35,296 bases of DNA from Bacteroidales bacterium Bact_22 (lineage in GTDB: Bacteria; Bacteroidota; Bacteroidia; Bacteroidales; F082): positions 1 through 35,296 of the forward strand of contig LUZN01000001.1 in assembly GCA_001603665.1 (NCBI GenBank), given 5' to 3'. The notes beneath the pieces are model-generated. The model worked only from the letters and a program-made list of their open reading frames with translations, made no database searches and was not told the origin of the DNA. The position numbers were made by a program, and so were the translations under genes. How positions within the stretch are numbered: the first letter of the stretch is position 1; the number at the start of each line of letters is the position of its first letter. Shown here in pieces: positions 20,543 through 29,203 of the stretch.

Positions 20543-21367
20543 TTACTTCTTACGTCTTTCAATGATATACTTGTTGGATGCGTTCTTTGGATGACGTGTC
20601 TTGTAGCCCTTTGCCGGCAAGCCCTTACGGCTTCTCGGATGGCCACCAGATGCACGGCCTTCACCACCACCCATCGGGTGATCAACCGGGTTCATGACGA
20701 CGCCACGGACGCGTGGACGACGGCCTAACCAGCGGCTGCGACCTGCCTTACCTGATTTCTCAAGGTTGTGGTCAGCATTCGACACTGTTCCAATTGTAGC
20801 TCTGCAAGCCTGGAGGATGAGACGGGTCTCACCTGAAGGCATCTTCAAGATGGCATATTTACCATCACGTGACATCAGCTGTGCGTATGCGCCTGCGCTG
20901 CGTGCCATCTTGGCACCCTGACCTGGACGCAACTCGATGTTGTGGATGATTGTACCGAACGGAACATCGCTCAAGAACAATGTGTTACCGATGTTCGGAG
21001 TGGCATCCTTACCTGACATCACCTCTTGTCCGACCTTCAAGCCCTGAGGTGCGATGATGTAACGCTTCTCGCCATCAGCGTAAACCACTAATGCGATGCG
21101 TGCTGTGCGGTTCGGATCGTATTCGATAGTCTTAACGATTCCCTTAATACCGTCTTTATCGCGCTTGAAGTCGATAATTCTGTATTTCTGCTTGTGACCA
21201 CCGCCGATGTTGCGGACAGTCTCCTTTCCAGTATTGTTACGGCCGCCAGTGCTCTTCTTAGAAGCAAGCAACGATCTCTCCGGCTTGTTGGTCGTAATCT
21301 CGTCGAACGCGCTGATAACTTTGAAGCGCTGACCTGGAGTAGTTGGTTTATATTTCTTTAAAGCCAT
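20543..21367 (-). CDS. rplB: 50S ribosomal protein L2
   Basis: Core large-subunit protein uL2 required for subunit association and peptidyl transfer, 274 residues. The universal C-terminal segment [19 protein letters not shown] contains the conserved His. Other clear segments are [19 protein letters not shown] and [20 protein letters not shown]. It begins 2 nt after rplW. Confidence 0.99.
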   Translation of the reverse strand: MALKKYKPTTPGQRFKVISAFDEITTNKPERSLLASKKSTGGRNNTGKETVRNIGGGHKQKYRIIDFKRDKDGIKGIVKTIEYDPNRTARIALVVYADGEKRYIIAPQGLKVGQEVMSGKDATPNIGNTLFLSDVPFGTIIHNIELRPGQGAKMARSAGAYAQLMSRDGKYAILKMPSGETRLILQACRATIGTVSNADHNLEKSGKAGRSRWLGRRPRVRGVVMNPVDHPMGGGEGRASGGHPRSRKGLPAKGYKTRHPKNASNKYIIERRKK

Positions 21368-21369
21368 CT

Positions 21370-21660
21370 TTAAATGTTGCTAAAAAAGTCAATTGTTTCA
21401 CCTTTAGCCAAGGTCACGATAGCCTTCTTGAAAGCATCTCTTCTGCCCTCAATCATACCGGCCTTTGTGTAACGTGACTTGAGCTTTCCATCATATCTCA
21501 TAGTGTTGACTGATGCCACCTGAACGCCATAGAGGTCCTGGACAGCCTTCTTAATCTGCAACTTGTTAGCGCGGACGTCAACAATGAATGCATACCGGTT
21601 CAGCTTCTCGCTGATAGCGGTCATCTTTTCCGTAATAACAGGTTTCTTAATGATAATCAT
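21370..21660 (-). CDS. rplW: 50S ribosomal protein L23
   Basis: Exit-site protein uL23, docking point for trigger factor and SRP, 96 residues. It starts [14 protein letters not shown] and has [20 protein letters not shown], both typical. It lies between rplD and rplB, 2 nt before the latter. Confidence 0.97.
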   Translation of the reverse strand: MIIIKKPVITEKMTAISEKLNRYAFIVDVRANKLQIKKAVQDLYGVQVASVNTMRYDGKLKSRYTKAGMIEGRRDAFKKAIVTLAKGETIDFFSNI

Positions 21661-21680
21661 CTCTTTAATCTTTTTAAGGT

Positions 21681-22307
21681 TTATCCAAGAATTTCGTCAA
21701 TAACTGCAAGCGAGCTTTCAGTGATGAAGAGCTTCTTGGCATTCAGAATATCATAAGTGTTGAGGTTACGGGCAAGTTCAACTTCTGTGCGCTGAATGTT
21801 TCTTGCTGACAACACGATGTTCATGTTTGTCTCTGGGAGAACGAACAGGTTCTTGCCACCATTCACTTTAAGGTTGTTCAAGACTTCGATCATTCTCTTG
21901 GTCTTGATTGTGTCAAATGTGAAATCTTCGAGGATCACAATCTCGTTGTCCTGCATCTTGTAAGTAAGAGCTGAACGACGTGCGAGCTGTTTCACCTTCT
22001 TGTTCAATTTGAAACCATAGTCACGTGGTTGTGGACCGAAAACACGGCCGCCACCTCTCAACACTGGTGAGTTGATGTCACCACGACGTGCACCGCCTGT
22101 TCCCTTCTGACGGAACAACTTGCGTGTACTGCCTGATATCTCGCTACGTGTCTTGGCTTTGTGTGTGCCCTGACGCTGATTGGCCAAATATTGCTTTGTA
22201 TCCAGATAGATGCAATGATCATTTGGCTCGATGCCGTAGATATTCTCGTTCAACTGAACTTTACGTCCTGTTGATTCACCGGTAATCTTTAAAACTTCTA
22301 ACTCCAT
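21681..22307 (-). CDS. rplD: 50S ribosomal protein L4
   Basis: Protein uL4, 208 residues, lining the exit tunnel through its long loop ([33 protein letters not shown]). In E. coli L4 represses the S10 operon. I saw no leader to match. The ATG at 22307 lies inside rplC, giving a 10-nt overlap. This start aligns with the normal family N-terminus, so the overlap looks genuine. Confidence 0.98.
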   Translation of the reverse strand: MELEVLKITGESTGRKVQLNENIYGIEPNDHCIYLDTKQYLANQRQGTHKAKTRSEISGSTRKLFRQKGTGGARRGDINSPVLRGGGRVFGPQPRDYGFKLNKKVKQLARRSALTYKMQDNEIVILEDFTFDTIKTKRMIEVLNNLKVNGGKNLFVLPETNMNIVLSARNIQRTEVELARNLNTYDILNAKKLFITESSLAVIDEILG

Positions 22308-22927
22308 CTCTCAATTTTTAAATAGCCGTTCTTAGCTCCCGGTACTGAACCTTTTACTACTAACAAATTCTTTTCCGGAACGATTTTCACAATTTGGAGG
22401 TTGATAGCCTTCACTTTATGGTTACCCATCTGGCCACCCATACGCAATCCTCTGAAAACTCTTGAAGGATAAGCGCAAGCTCCAATTGAACCTGGTTTTC
22501 TCAAACGGTTGTGCTGACCGTGAGTTGCTTGTCCAACGCCATTGAAATGATGACGTTTCACTACGCCCTGGAAGCCCTTACCTTTGCTGATGCCGCTGAC
22601 ATCGACAAATTCGCCTTCCATGAACACTTCGACGGTAATAGTTTCACCCAGGTGCTTTCTGTGACCTGCTTCGAAACGTGTGAACTCTCTAACCAACTTC
22701 TTAGGCGTTGTGCCGGCTTTCTCGAAATGCTTCTGCATAGCCTTTGAGGTGTTCTTCACCTTCTTCTCGTCAAACGCCAATTGGATAGCGTCGTAACCGT
22801 CTTTCTCCTTTGATCTTACTTGGGTTACTACACATGGACCTGCTTCGATGACTGTAACAGGAACGTTCTTGCCGCTCTCGTCATAGATGCTGGTCATCCC
22901 AATCTTTTTTCCTAGTATTCCTGACAT
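22298..22927 (-). CDS. rplC: 50S ribosomal protein L3
   Basis: Early-assembly protein uL3, 209 residues. It has the N-terminal [20 protein letters not shown] and the central loop [20 protein letters not shown] that reaches the peptidyl-transferase centre. It ends within rplD by 10 nt and follows rpsJ by 35 nt. Confidence 0.98.
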   Translation of the reverse strand: MSGILGKKIGMTSIYDESGKNVPVTVIEAGPCVVTQVRSKEKDGYDAIQLAFDEKKVKNTSKAMQKHFEKAGTTPKKLVREFTRFEAGHRKHLGETITVEVFMEGEFVDVSGISKGKGFQGVVKRHHFNGVGQATHGQHNRLRKPGSIGACAYPSRVFRGLRMGGQMGNHKVKAINLQIVKIVPEKNLLVVKGSVPGAKNGYLKIERWS

Positions 22928-22962
22928 TGCTACTAATTTAAGCTGTTAATTACTAGATAGTT

Positions 22963-23271
22963 TTACAATAATTTAATTTCTACATCCACGCCATTTGGCA
23001 TTTCCAATTTCATCAAAGCATCAATCTGCTGAGAAGTTGCGTTGTAGATATCCAACAATCTCTTGTAGTATGACAACTCGAACTGCTCACGTGATTTCTT
23101 GTGAACGAATGTGGAGCGCAAAACAGTGTAGATTTTCTTGTCGGTCGGAAGCGGAATAGGACCGCTGACGACTGCACCAGTCATTTTGATGGTTTTCACG
23201 ATCTTCTCGGCTGACTTGTCAACCAAGTTGTGGTCGTGCGACTTTAATTTGATTCTAATTCTTTGGCTCAT
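22963..23271 (-). CDS. rpsJ: 30S ribosomal protein S10 (NusE)
   Basis: Protein uS10, 102 residues, a head component that also links ribosome and NusG during transcription-translation coupling. It has [38 protein letters not shown] and the [14 protein letters not shown] region. It follows fusA directly (68-nt gap, no promoter box recognised), with no tuf gene in between. Confidence 0.98.
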   Translation of the reverse strand: MSQRIRIKLKSHDHNLVDKSAEKIVKTIKMTGAVVSGPIPLPTDKKIYTVLRSTFVHKKSREQFELSYYKRLLDIYNATSQQIDALMKLEMPNGVDVEIKLL

Positions 23272-23339
23272 AAGACCTTTTTTTAATTTATTTATTTTTT
23301 TAACTATTTATTTCGTTAACGTTTCGACTCCTATATTAA

Positions 23340-25460
23340 TTAAAACACGAAGTAAATTCCTTTCGCTTTCTTGACTACGATGTCGGCGAGCGCCGGAGGA
23401 ACCTCAGCGTAATGGCTGAACTCCATGTTGAATGTGCCTCTGCCTTGTGTCAAGGTGCGAAGTGTTGTGATGTATCCGAACATCTCTGCCAGCGGGGCGT
23501 CGGCTTTAACCACCTGGAGACCATGCTCCACGTCCACGTTGTGCAAAACAGCTCTACGTCTGTTGAGGTCGCCCGTAACATCGCCGAGATAGTCGGCCGG
23601 AACCTGAACCTCAACCTTCATGATTGGCTCCATCACCACTGAGCCCGCCTGTGCGCCGGCTTCCTTGAAGCCGATGCGTGCCGCCGACTCAAACGAGAGG
23701 TCGTCGCTGTCGACCGGATGAGAGCTGCCGTCGATGAGGCGCACCTTGACGGAATCCATAGGGAATCCTGCCAAAACGCCGTTCGACATGGCACCTCTGA
23801 AACCCTTCTCGATAGGAGCGAAGAACTCTTTCGGGATGTTGTTGCCTTTCACGTCGTTGACGAACTGCAAACCTGACTGTCCGTTATCGGCCGGACCGAT
23901 CTCAAACTCAATATCGGCGAACTTGCCTTTGCCGCCGGTCTGTTTCTTATAGACCTCGCGGAAACGGACTGTCTGTGTGAACGATTCTTTGTATGCCACC
24001 TGCGGCTGACCCTCGTTGATCTCGATTCCGAATTCGCGTTTCAATCTGTCGACGATGATGTCGAGATGAAGCTCGCCCATGCCCGAGATGATGGTCTGAC
24101 CTGAGTTCTCGTCGGTATGGACTTTGAATGTCGGGTCTTCTTCCTGAAGCTTCTGGAGTGCTATGGTGAGCTTCTCCATGTCGGCCTGCGTCTTAGGTTC
24201 GACGGCGATTTGCACGACTGGCTCAGGGAATTTGATGTTCTCGAGGATTATCGGTTTGTTTTCAACTGCGAGGGTGTCACCCGTTCTGATCTCACGGAAT
24301 CCCACAGCGGCTGCGATGTCACCTGCCTCGATGCTCTCGAGAGGTGTCTGCTTGTTGGCGTTCATCTGCACGATCTTAAGGATGCGTTCACGTTTGCCTG
24401 TAGAGACGTTGAGAACGACCTGACCGGCGTTCATTGTGCCTGAATACACACGGAAGAACGCGAGTTTGCCTACGTATGGGTCTGTAGCGATCTTGAATGC
24501 GAGTGCGCAGAAAGGTTCTTTCGGATCTGCTTTACGTGTCTCTTCTTTTTCGGTCTTCGGATTGATACCTGTCACGTGGTCGACGTCAAGCGGGCTTGGA
24601 AGGTAGCGGACTACACCATCGAGGAGAGGTTGTACTCCTTTGTTTTTGAATGAAGCTCCACACATCACAGGGCACATACGCAATTCTAATGTTGCCTTTC
24701 TTATTTCTGCGTAAATCTCTTCCTCTGTGATGGTTTCAGGATCGACCATGAATTTCTCAAGGAGCTCTTCATTGTTTTCAGCAACGCCTTCTAAGAGTTT
24801 AAGGCGATATTCTGCTGCTAAATCAGCCAGTTCTGCCGGGATCTCGACTTCGTCGAATTGGGTGCCGAGTTCGTCTTCGTCCCACAACAGAGCTTTGTTC
24901 TTGATGAGGTCAACCACGCCAATGAAGCCATCCTCCTCGCCTATCGGGATTTGGATTGCTATAGGATTGGCATTGAGACGTTCTTTGATTTGTCTGAGGA
25001 CTTTATAGAAGTCAGCGCCACTGCGGTCCATCTTGTTGACAAAACAGATGCGTGGCACGTTATATCTGTCGGCTTGACGCCACACTGTCTCCGACTGAGG
25101 CTCAACACCGCCAACTGCGCAGAAGATTGCGATAGCACCATCGAGGACTCTGAGCGAGCGTTCCACTTCAACGGTGAAGTCGACGTGACCAGGAGTGTCG
25201 ATGATGTTGATTTTGAATTGGTTGTCGCTGAGGTGCCAGTAAACTGTTGTGGCTGCTGAGGTTATGGTGATGCCGCGTTCTTGCTCCTGAACCATCCAGT
25301 CCATGGTAGCCGCGCCGTCGTGAACCTCGCCGATACGATGATTACGGCCTGTATAATACAGAATACGCTCCGTTGTCGTCGTCTTACCGGCATCGATGTG
25401 AGCCATGATGCCGATATTACGCGTCAGAGCGAGGTTTGTATTATGGAGGTCGTTAGTCAT
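23340..25460 (-). CDS. fusA: Elongation factor G
   Basis: Translocation GTPase, 706 residues, with all five domains. The G1 motif AHIDAGKTT is at residues 20-28, followed by the switch region [13 protein letters not shown]3 DTPGH and G4 NKMD. An intact G domain and location in the str operon mark it as the housekeeping EF-G and not the divergent EF-G2 paralogue known in Bacteroides. Domain IV carries [18 protein letters not shown]. It lies 29 nt after rpsG. Confidence 0.99.
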   Translation of the reverse strand: MTNDLHNTNLALTRNIGIMAHIDAGKTTTTERILYYTGRNHRIGEVHDGAATMDWMVQEQERGITITSAATTVYWHLSDNQFKINIIDTPGHVDFTVEVERSLRVLDGAIAIFCAVGGVEPQSETVWRQADRYNVPRICFVNKMDRSGADFYKVLRQIKERLNANPIAIQIPIGEEDGFIGVVDLIKNKALLWDEDELGTQFDEVEIPAELADLAAEYRLKLLEGVAENNEELLEKFMVDPETITEEEIYAEIRKATLELRMCPVMCGASFKNKGVQPLLDGVVRYLPSPLDVDHVTGINPKTEKEETRKADPKEPFCALAFKIATDPYVGKLAFFRVYSGTMNAGQVVLNVSTGKRERILKIVQMNANKQTPLESIEAGDIAAAVGFREIRTGDTLAVENKPIILENIKFPEPVVQIAVEPKTQADMEKLTIALQKLQEEDPTFKVHTDENSGQTIISGMGELHLDIIVDRLKREFGIEINEGQPQVAYKESFTQTVRFREVYKKQTGGKGKFADIEFEIGPADNGQSGLQFVNDVKGNNIPKEFFAPIEKGFRGAMSNGVLAGFPMDSVKVRLIDGSSHPVDSDDLSFESAARIGFKEAGAQAGSVVMEPIMKVEVQVPADYLGDVTGDLNRRRAVLHNVDVEHGLQVVKADAPLAEMFGYITTLRTLTQGRGTFNMEFSHYAEVPPALADIVVKKAKGIYFVF

Positions 25461-25489
25461 TGTTTCTTATACCTTATTAATATAATGGA

Positions 25490-25957
25490 TTAGAATCTGA
25501 AATGTGAGAACGCCTTGTTAGCGTCTGCCATTCTGTGGATTTCTTCCTTCTTCTTGAAAGCTGCGCCTTCCTCTTTGTAAGCCTGCATGATTTCACCTGC
25601 GAGTTTTTCGCCCATTGAGCGCTCATGGCGTTTGCGAGCGTAACCGATGAGGTTCTTCATACCCATGCTCTGTTTACGTGAAGGACGGATCTCTGATGGG
25701 ATCTGGAATGTTGCACCACCGATACGACGGCTTCTGACCTCGACCTGTGGGGTAACGTTTGCCAATGCTTTCTTCCATACTTCGACAGGGTCTTCCTGAA
25801 GTTTTTCCTGAACGATGTCCATTGCCTGGTAGAAAATCTCGTAAGCGAGGTTCTTCTTACCCTTGAGCATGATGTTGTTCACGAACTTTGTGACTGTGAC
25901 ATCACCGTACTTTGGATCCGGAAGGATGATTCTTTTCTTTGGTTTAGCTTTTCTCAT
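25490..25957 (-). CDS. rpsG: 30S ribosomal protein S7
   Basis: Head-assembly protein uS7, 155 residues, with [40 protein letters not shown] and the C-terminal [20 protein letters not shown]. In E. coli S7 autoregulates the str operon. Whether it binds the structured leader upstream of rpsL here is an open question. It lies 21 nt after rpsL. Confidence 0.98.
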   Translation of the reverse strand: MRKAKPKKRIILPDPKYGDVTVTKFVNNIMLKGKKNLAYEIFYQAMDIVQEKLQEDPVEVWKKALANVTPQVEVRSRRIGGATFQIPSEIRPSRKQSMGMKNLIGYARKRHERSMGEKLAGEIMQAYKEEGAAFKKKEEIHRMADANKAFSHFRF

Positions 25958-25978
25958 TTCTTAAGCATTTACTGATTT

Positions 25979-26368
25979 TTACTTCTTTGCTGCTGCTTTT
26001 TTAGGACGCTTTGCACCGTATTTTGATCTGCGTTGACGGCGGCCGTCGACACCGGCGGTATCCAATGCACCGCGGATGATGTGATAACGTACACCCGGAA
26101 GATCCTTCACACGGCCTCCTCTAATCATGACGATTGAGTGCTCCTGTAAGTTGTGGCCTTCGCCTGGAATGTAGGCGTTGACTTCCTTCTGATTTGTCAG
26201 ACGTACTCTTGCAACTTTACGCATTGCCGAATTAGGCTTCTTAGGTGTCGTGGTATAAACACGAACACAGACGCCGCGGCGCTGTGGGCAAGAATCCAAG
26301 GCAGGAGATTTACTCTTGTCTTCCAATTTCTGACGTCCTTTGCGGACTAACTGTTGAATCGTTGGCAT
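25979..26368 (-). CDS. rpsL: 30S ribosomal protein S12
   Basis: Decoding-centre protein uS12, 129 residues, the first gene of the cluster. The segments [20 protein letters not shown] and [20 protein letters not shown] carry the lysines whose mutation gives streptomycin resistance in other bacteria. Both are wild type here (Lys43 in the first segment). A short Lys/Ala tail ends the protein. It is preceded by an unusually long leader of about 260 nt. Confidence 0.99.
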   Translation of the reverse strand: MPTIQQLVRKGRQKLEDKSKSPALDSCPQRRGVCVRVYTTTPKKPNSAMRKVARVRLTNQKEVNAYIPGEGHNLQEHSIVMIRGGRVKDLPGVRYHIIRGALDTAGVDGRRQRRSKYGAKRPKKAAAKK

Positions 26369-26630
26369 TCTTTAATTGCGTTTAAATTATTATTTTTTAT
26401 TTTGTTGATAGATAAATTTCTCTCTTATCACCAGTAAAAAACGGTAATTCTTGAAGCATTTTACGCATGTAGTAAGGATTTGACAAGTCACATTACGGAC
26501 TTTTGTTTATCAAAACACACCGAAGTCTAAGGGGTTGAGTTTGAGCGACTTACGGTGCAAGAACCTATAACGTTTTCTTTATCAGGTCCTTACTATTGGT
26601 AAATGAGGCAACATTTACTACCTTTTTTCG
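26369..26630 (-). promoter_or_regulatory. Long 5' leader of the rpsL (str) operon
   Basis: If transcription starts about 6 nt after the -7 box at 26636-26643, the mRNA carries about 260 untranslated bases before rpsL. The promoter-proximal 160 nt hold several complementary arms (see the structured element). The last 100 nt (26369-26468) are AT-rich and contain a T-run after ACCG (plus-strand 26434-26443) but no convincing terminator stem. There is no long reading frame; a 10-codon uORF lies at 26582-26614. Confidence 0.7.
26470..26618 (-). ncRNA. Candidate structured cis-regulatory RNA in the rpsL leader
   Basis: By eye, the minus-strand RNA can form: P0, a 7-bp hairpin (26612-26618 with 26599-26605); P1, a perfect 9-bp closing stem (26587-26595 with 26470-26478; UAGUAAGGA and UCCUUACUA) enclosing 108 nt; P2, 7 bp with one bulged G (26579-26586 with 26564-26570), stacked directly on P1; P3, 10 bp with one bulged U (26547-26557 with 26518-26527) and a 19-nt loop; and weaker P4 (26498-26502 with 26485-26489). 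Together these form a closed multi-branch junction like a riboswitch or ribosomal-protein leader. No ligand is inferred. I do not recognise it as a named family and cannot exclude that it is one. Confidence 0.6.
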
Positions 26631-26635
26631 GGCTG

Positions 26636-26643
26636 CAAAATTA
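26636..26643 (-). promoter_or_regulatory. Main promoter of the ribosomal cluster (-7 element)
   Basis: TAATTTTG on the minus strand fits TAnnTTTG. The 23 bases 26635-26657 match 35223-35245 on the plus strand at 21 positions, including the ATTGAAAAATGT spacer, suggesting a shared strong-promoter type. The -33 half at 19-nt spacing is poor (GTCG). Confidence 0.65.
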
Positions 26644-26744
26644 CTACATTTTTCAATACGCCCGACATTTTTTTCAAAAAATTTTTCAAATTATTTTTCA
26701 ACAATGTTAACCATTGATAATCAAACTGAAACAATAAATGAAAA

Positions 26745-26779
26745 AAACTTCAAACTTCAAACTCAAAACTTCAAACTAT
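26745..26779. repeat. Heptanucleotide tandem repeat AAACTTC x5
   Basis: Five phased 7-nt units, AAACTTC, AAACTTC, AAACTCA, AAACTTC and AAACTAT, end four bases before the uvrD/pcrA -7 box and cover its -33 region. The rest of 26644-26744 is AT-rich with no recognised element. Confidence 0.85.
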
Positions 26780-26783
26780 TTTG

Positions 26784-26791
26784 TATCTTTG
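26784..26791 (+). promoter_or_regulatory. Candidate promoter of the uvrD/pcrA helicase (-7 element)
   Basis: TATCTTTG within TTTTGTATCTTTG is a perfect TAnnTTTG box, the same 13 bases as at the eno promoter. Predicted initiation near 26798 leaves a leader of only about a dozen bases before the GTG start. A 7-nt repeat replaces the usual -33 TTTG. Confidence 0.65.
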
Positions 26792-26809
26792 CATCGTAAA
26801 TTTTGAAAC

Positions 26810-29146
26810 GTGTCAGGAATACTCGAACATCTTAATGAGCCTCAGCGTGAGGCGGTTACAACAATTGAAGGTCCGGTGATGGTCATTGCAGGCGCCGGCT
26901 CGGGCAAAACCCGTGCCCTCACCCACCGCATCGCCTATATGATTGAACAAGGTATCAACCCGTTCTCAATCATGGCACTCACCTTCACCAACAAAGCCGC
27001 CAAAGAGATGAAAGAGCGCATAATGCAACTCGTAGAGCCGGGCGCCGCACGTAACGTCTGGATGGGCACGTTCCACTCAATCTTTGCGAGAATCTTGAGA
27101 ATCGAAGCGGCAAGTTTGGGCTATACCTCAGAATTCACCATCTACGACACCGACGACTCGAAGACGCTCATCAACACCATATTAAAAGAAAGAGAAATCG
27201 ACACGAAAGCCTATCCGGCGAAGTATATATTGCACCGCATCTCGATGGCGAAATCGGCGCTCTACACGCCTGAAGACTACTGCGATAACGCCGAGATTCA
27301 GGAGCAGGACCGCCGCGCCAACAAGCCGCTCATCGGAGAGATCTTCAAGACGTACAACGCACGACTGAAACGCGCCAACGCCATGGATTTCGACGATATC
27401 CTGTTCAACACGAACGTGCTGCTGCGCGATTTCCCGGATATCCTTTATAAATATCAGTGTCATTTCCAGTATATCCTCGTCGATGAGTATCAGGACACGA
27501 ACTACGCGCAATACCTTATAATCAAGCGCATCGCGGCCATGCACGAGAACATCTGCGTGGTGGGCGATGACGCACAGTCGATCTACGGCTTCCGCGGAGC
27601 GAACATCCAGAATATATTGAACTTCAAGATAGATTATCCTGAACAAAAGCTCATCCGCCTCGAGCAGAACTACCGCTCGACAAAAACCATCGTGAAGGCG
27701 GCTAACAGCGTGATAGCCAACAACAAAGACCAGATTAAAAAGACTGTCTGGTCGGACAAGGAAGAAGGCGAACTCATTACGCTGCTTAGAGCCACATCCG
27801 ACAACGAAGAAGGCACGCTTGTGGCAAATTCAATCTTCGGTTATAAGATGTCGCGACAGCTAGAATATAAAGATTTTGCTATACTATATAGGACTAACGC
27901 ACAATCTCGTTCCTTTGAGCAAGCATTAAGGAAACAAGATATACCATACAAAATATATGGAGGATTCTCTTTTTATGACAGAGAAGAAGTTAAAAATGTT
28001 TTATCATATTTTCGCGTCGTTATCAATCCCACAGACGAACAAGCATTAAAAAGAATTATCAACTATCCGGCTAGAGGTATAGGTGATACTACCTGGAGGA
28101 AACTACAAGTTATTGCAGATCAGCGTAAATGTACAATCTGGGCTTTACTCACGTCGCTCAATGAGCAATCCTCAGAATTCAATATGGGCACGATTAATAG
28201 ATTGCGTGATTTTGTTACACTAATACAAAGTTTTCAAACATTGATTAACAAAATGAATGCATTTGAATTAGCCAAGCATATCACTGACTCTGTAGGAATA
28301 ATTAAGCTATTAAAAGAAGAAGACACTATAGAAAGTCAAAACCGCATACAAAACATTGAAGAATTATTGAATGCAATAAGTGAATTTTCTGACAAACAAG
28401 TTGACGAAGTTACTGGCGAACAAATAAACATTGACTTACCAAAGTTCATGGAAGATGTTGCTTTAATAACAGATCAAGATCAGAAGGATGACGAAAATGC
28501 AGATTATGTAACATTAATGACAATTCACAATGCTAAAGGTCTTGAGTATCCATATATCTATATAGCAGGACTCGAAGAAAACCTCTTCCCAGGAATACAG
28601 TCGTTGAGTACTCGCGAAGACCTCGAAGAAGAACGCCGTCTGTTCTACGTGGCGCTGACGCGAGCTCAGACGAAGCTCATCCTGAGTTACGCCGAGAGCC
28701 GTTACCGCTGGGGCAACATCACGCTCAGCGAGCCGTCGCGTTTCATCGAGGAAATCGACCCGAATCTGATAGAACGCACAAGAAAGGCCTCTTTCAGAGG
28801 AACAACGATAAAAGAAGACAGAGGATATAATCCGTTTTCGGGCAGAGGTGCGTGGACCTTCAGCGGCGACAAGCGCTATGAGAGTTCTCAGAGATCTCAG
28901 AGTGCTTCGAGAACTCAGGAAGCGCCGAAAACATCTTATCCAAAAGCATCAGCTTCCGACTTCGTCTTCGCTGATGCCGACGAGATCCAAGTCGGCATGC
29001 GTGTGCTTCATCAGAAGTTCGGGCAAGGCACGGTAGTGAAAGTGGAAGGCGTAGGGCCAAACAAAAAGGCATCAGTCGATTTCGATGAAGGTGGTAATAA
29101 GATGTTAATGCTGAAGTTTGCCAAATTAAGCATTTTAAAACAATAA
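26810..29146 (+). CDS. pcrA: UvrD/PcrA-type SF1A DNA helicase
   Basis: 3'-5' DNA helicase of repair and replication-transcription conflict, 778 residues. Motifs in order: Q-motif region LNEPQREAV (8-16), Walker A AGAGSGKT (27-34), Walker B VDEYQDT (224-230), motif III GDDAQSIYGFRG (252-263), motif IV YRTNAQSRSFEQAL, motif V TIHNAKGLEYPYIYIAGLEE, motif VI RRLFYVALTRAQ. A C-terminal Tudor-like domain (about 722-778, VGMRVLHQKFGQGTVVKVEG) of the kind that binds RNA polymerase in PcrA favours PcrA over UvrD. The start is GTG: it is the second codon after an in-frame TGA and the only initiator before the conserved core. The segment of about 27860-28565 is strikingly AT-rich compared with both flanks. 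Confidence 0.95.
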   Translation: MSGILEHLNEPQREAVTTIEGPVMVIAGAGSGKTRALTHRIAYMIEQGINPFSIMALTFTNKAAKEMKERIMQLVEPGAARNVWMGTFHSIFARILRIEAASLGYTSEFTIYDTDDSKTLINTILKEREIDTKAYPAKYILHRISMAKSALYTPEDYCDNAEIQEQDRRANKPLIGEIFKTYNARLKRANAMDFDDILFNTNVLLRDFPDILYKYQCHFQYILVDEYQDTNYAQYLIIKRIAAMHENICVVGDDAQSIYGFRGANIQNILNFKIDYPEQKLIRLEQNYRSTKTIVKAANSVIANNKDQIKKTVWSDKEEGELITLLRATSDNEEGTLVANSIFGYKMSRQLEYKDFAILYRTNAQSRSFEQALRKQDIPYKIYGGFSFYDREEVKNVLSYFRVVINPTDEQALKRIINYPARGIGDTTWRKLQVIADQRKCTIWALLTSLNEQSSEFNMGTINRLRDFVTLIQSFQTLINKMNAFELAKHITDSVGIIKLLKEEDTIESQNRIQNIEELLNAISEFSDKQVDEVTGEQINIDLPKFMEDVALITDQDQKDDENADYVTLMTIHNAKGLEYPYIYIAGLEENLFPGIQSLSTREDLEEERRLFYVALTRAQTKLILSYAESRYRWGNITLSEPSRFIEEIDPNLIERTRKASFRGTTIKEDRGYNPFSGRGAWTFSGDKRYESSQRSQSASRTQEAPKTSYPKASASDFVFADADEIQVGMRVLHQKFGQGTVVKVEGVGPNKKASVDFDEGGNKMLMLKFAKLSILKQ

Positions 29147-29147
29147 A

Positions 29148-29175
29148 GGTTATAGGTTATTGGTTATAGGTTATA
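29148..29175. repeat. Heptanucleotide tandem repeat GGTTATW x4 (second copy)
   Basis: Units GGTTATA, GGTTATT, GGTTATA and GGTTATA follow the pcrA stop codon by one base. The first 27 bases are identical to 3201-3227, and the following GAGAT also matches. Both copies sit between a stop codon and the next start on the same strand. Confidence 0.9.
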
Positions 29176-29203
29176 GAGATTAATGAATTTATAATTTTCA
29201 ATT

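Noticed and set aside
23272-23339. Promoter between fusA and rpsJ
   Set aside because: The 68-nt gap is AT-rich but contains no TAnnTTTG on the minus strand, so I treat fusA and rpsJ as one transcription unit.
26596-26799. 67-residue open frame in the rpsL-pcrA intergenic region (plus strand)
   Set aside because: It runs through the rpsL promoter, the leader stems and the heptamer repeat, its composition is low-complexity Phe/Asn/Lys, and no family resemblance or ribosome-binding site is seen.
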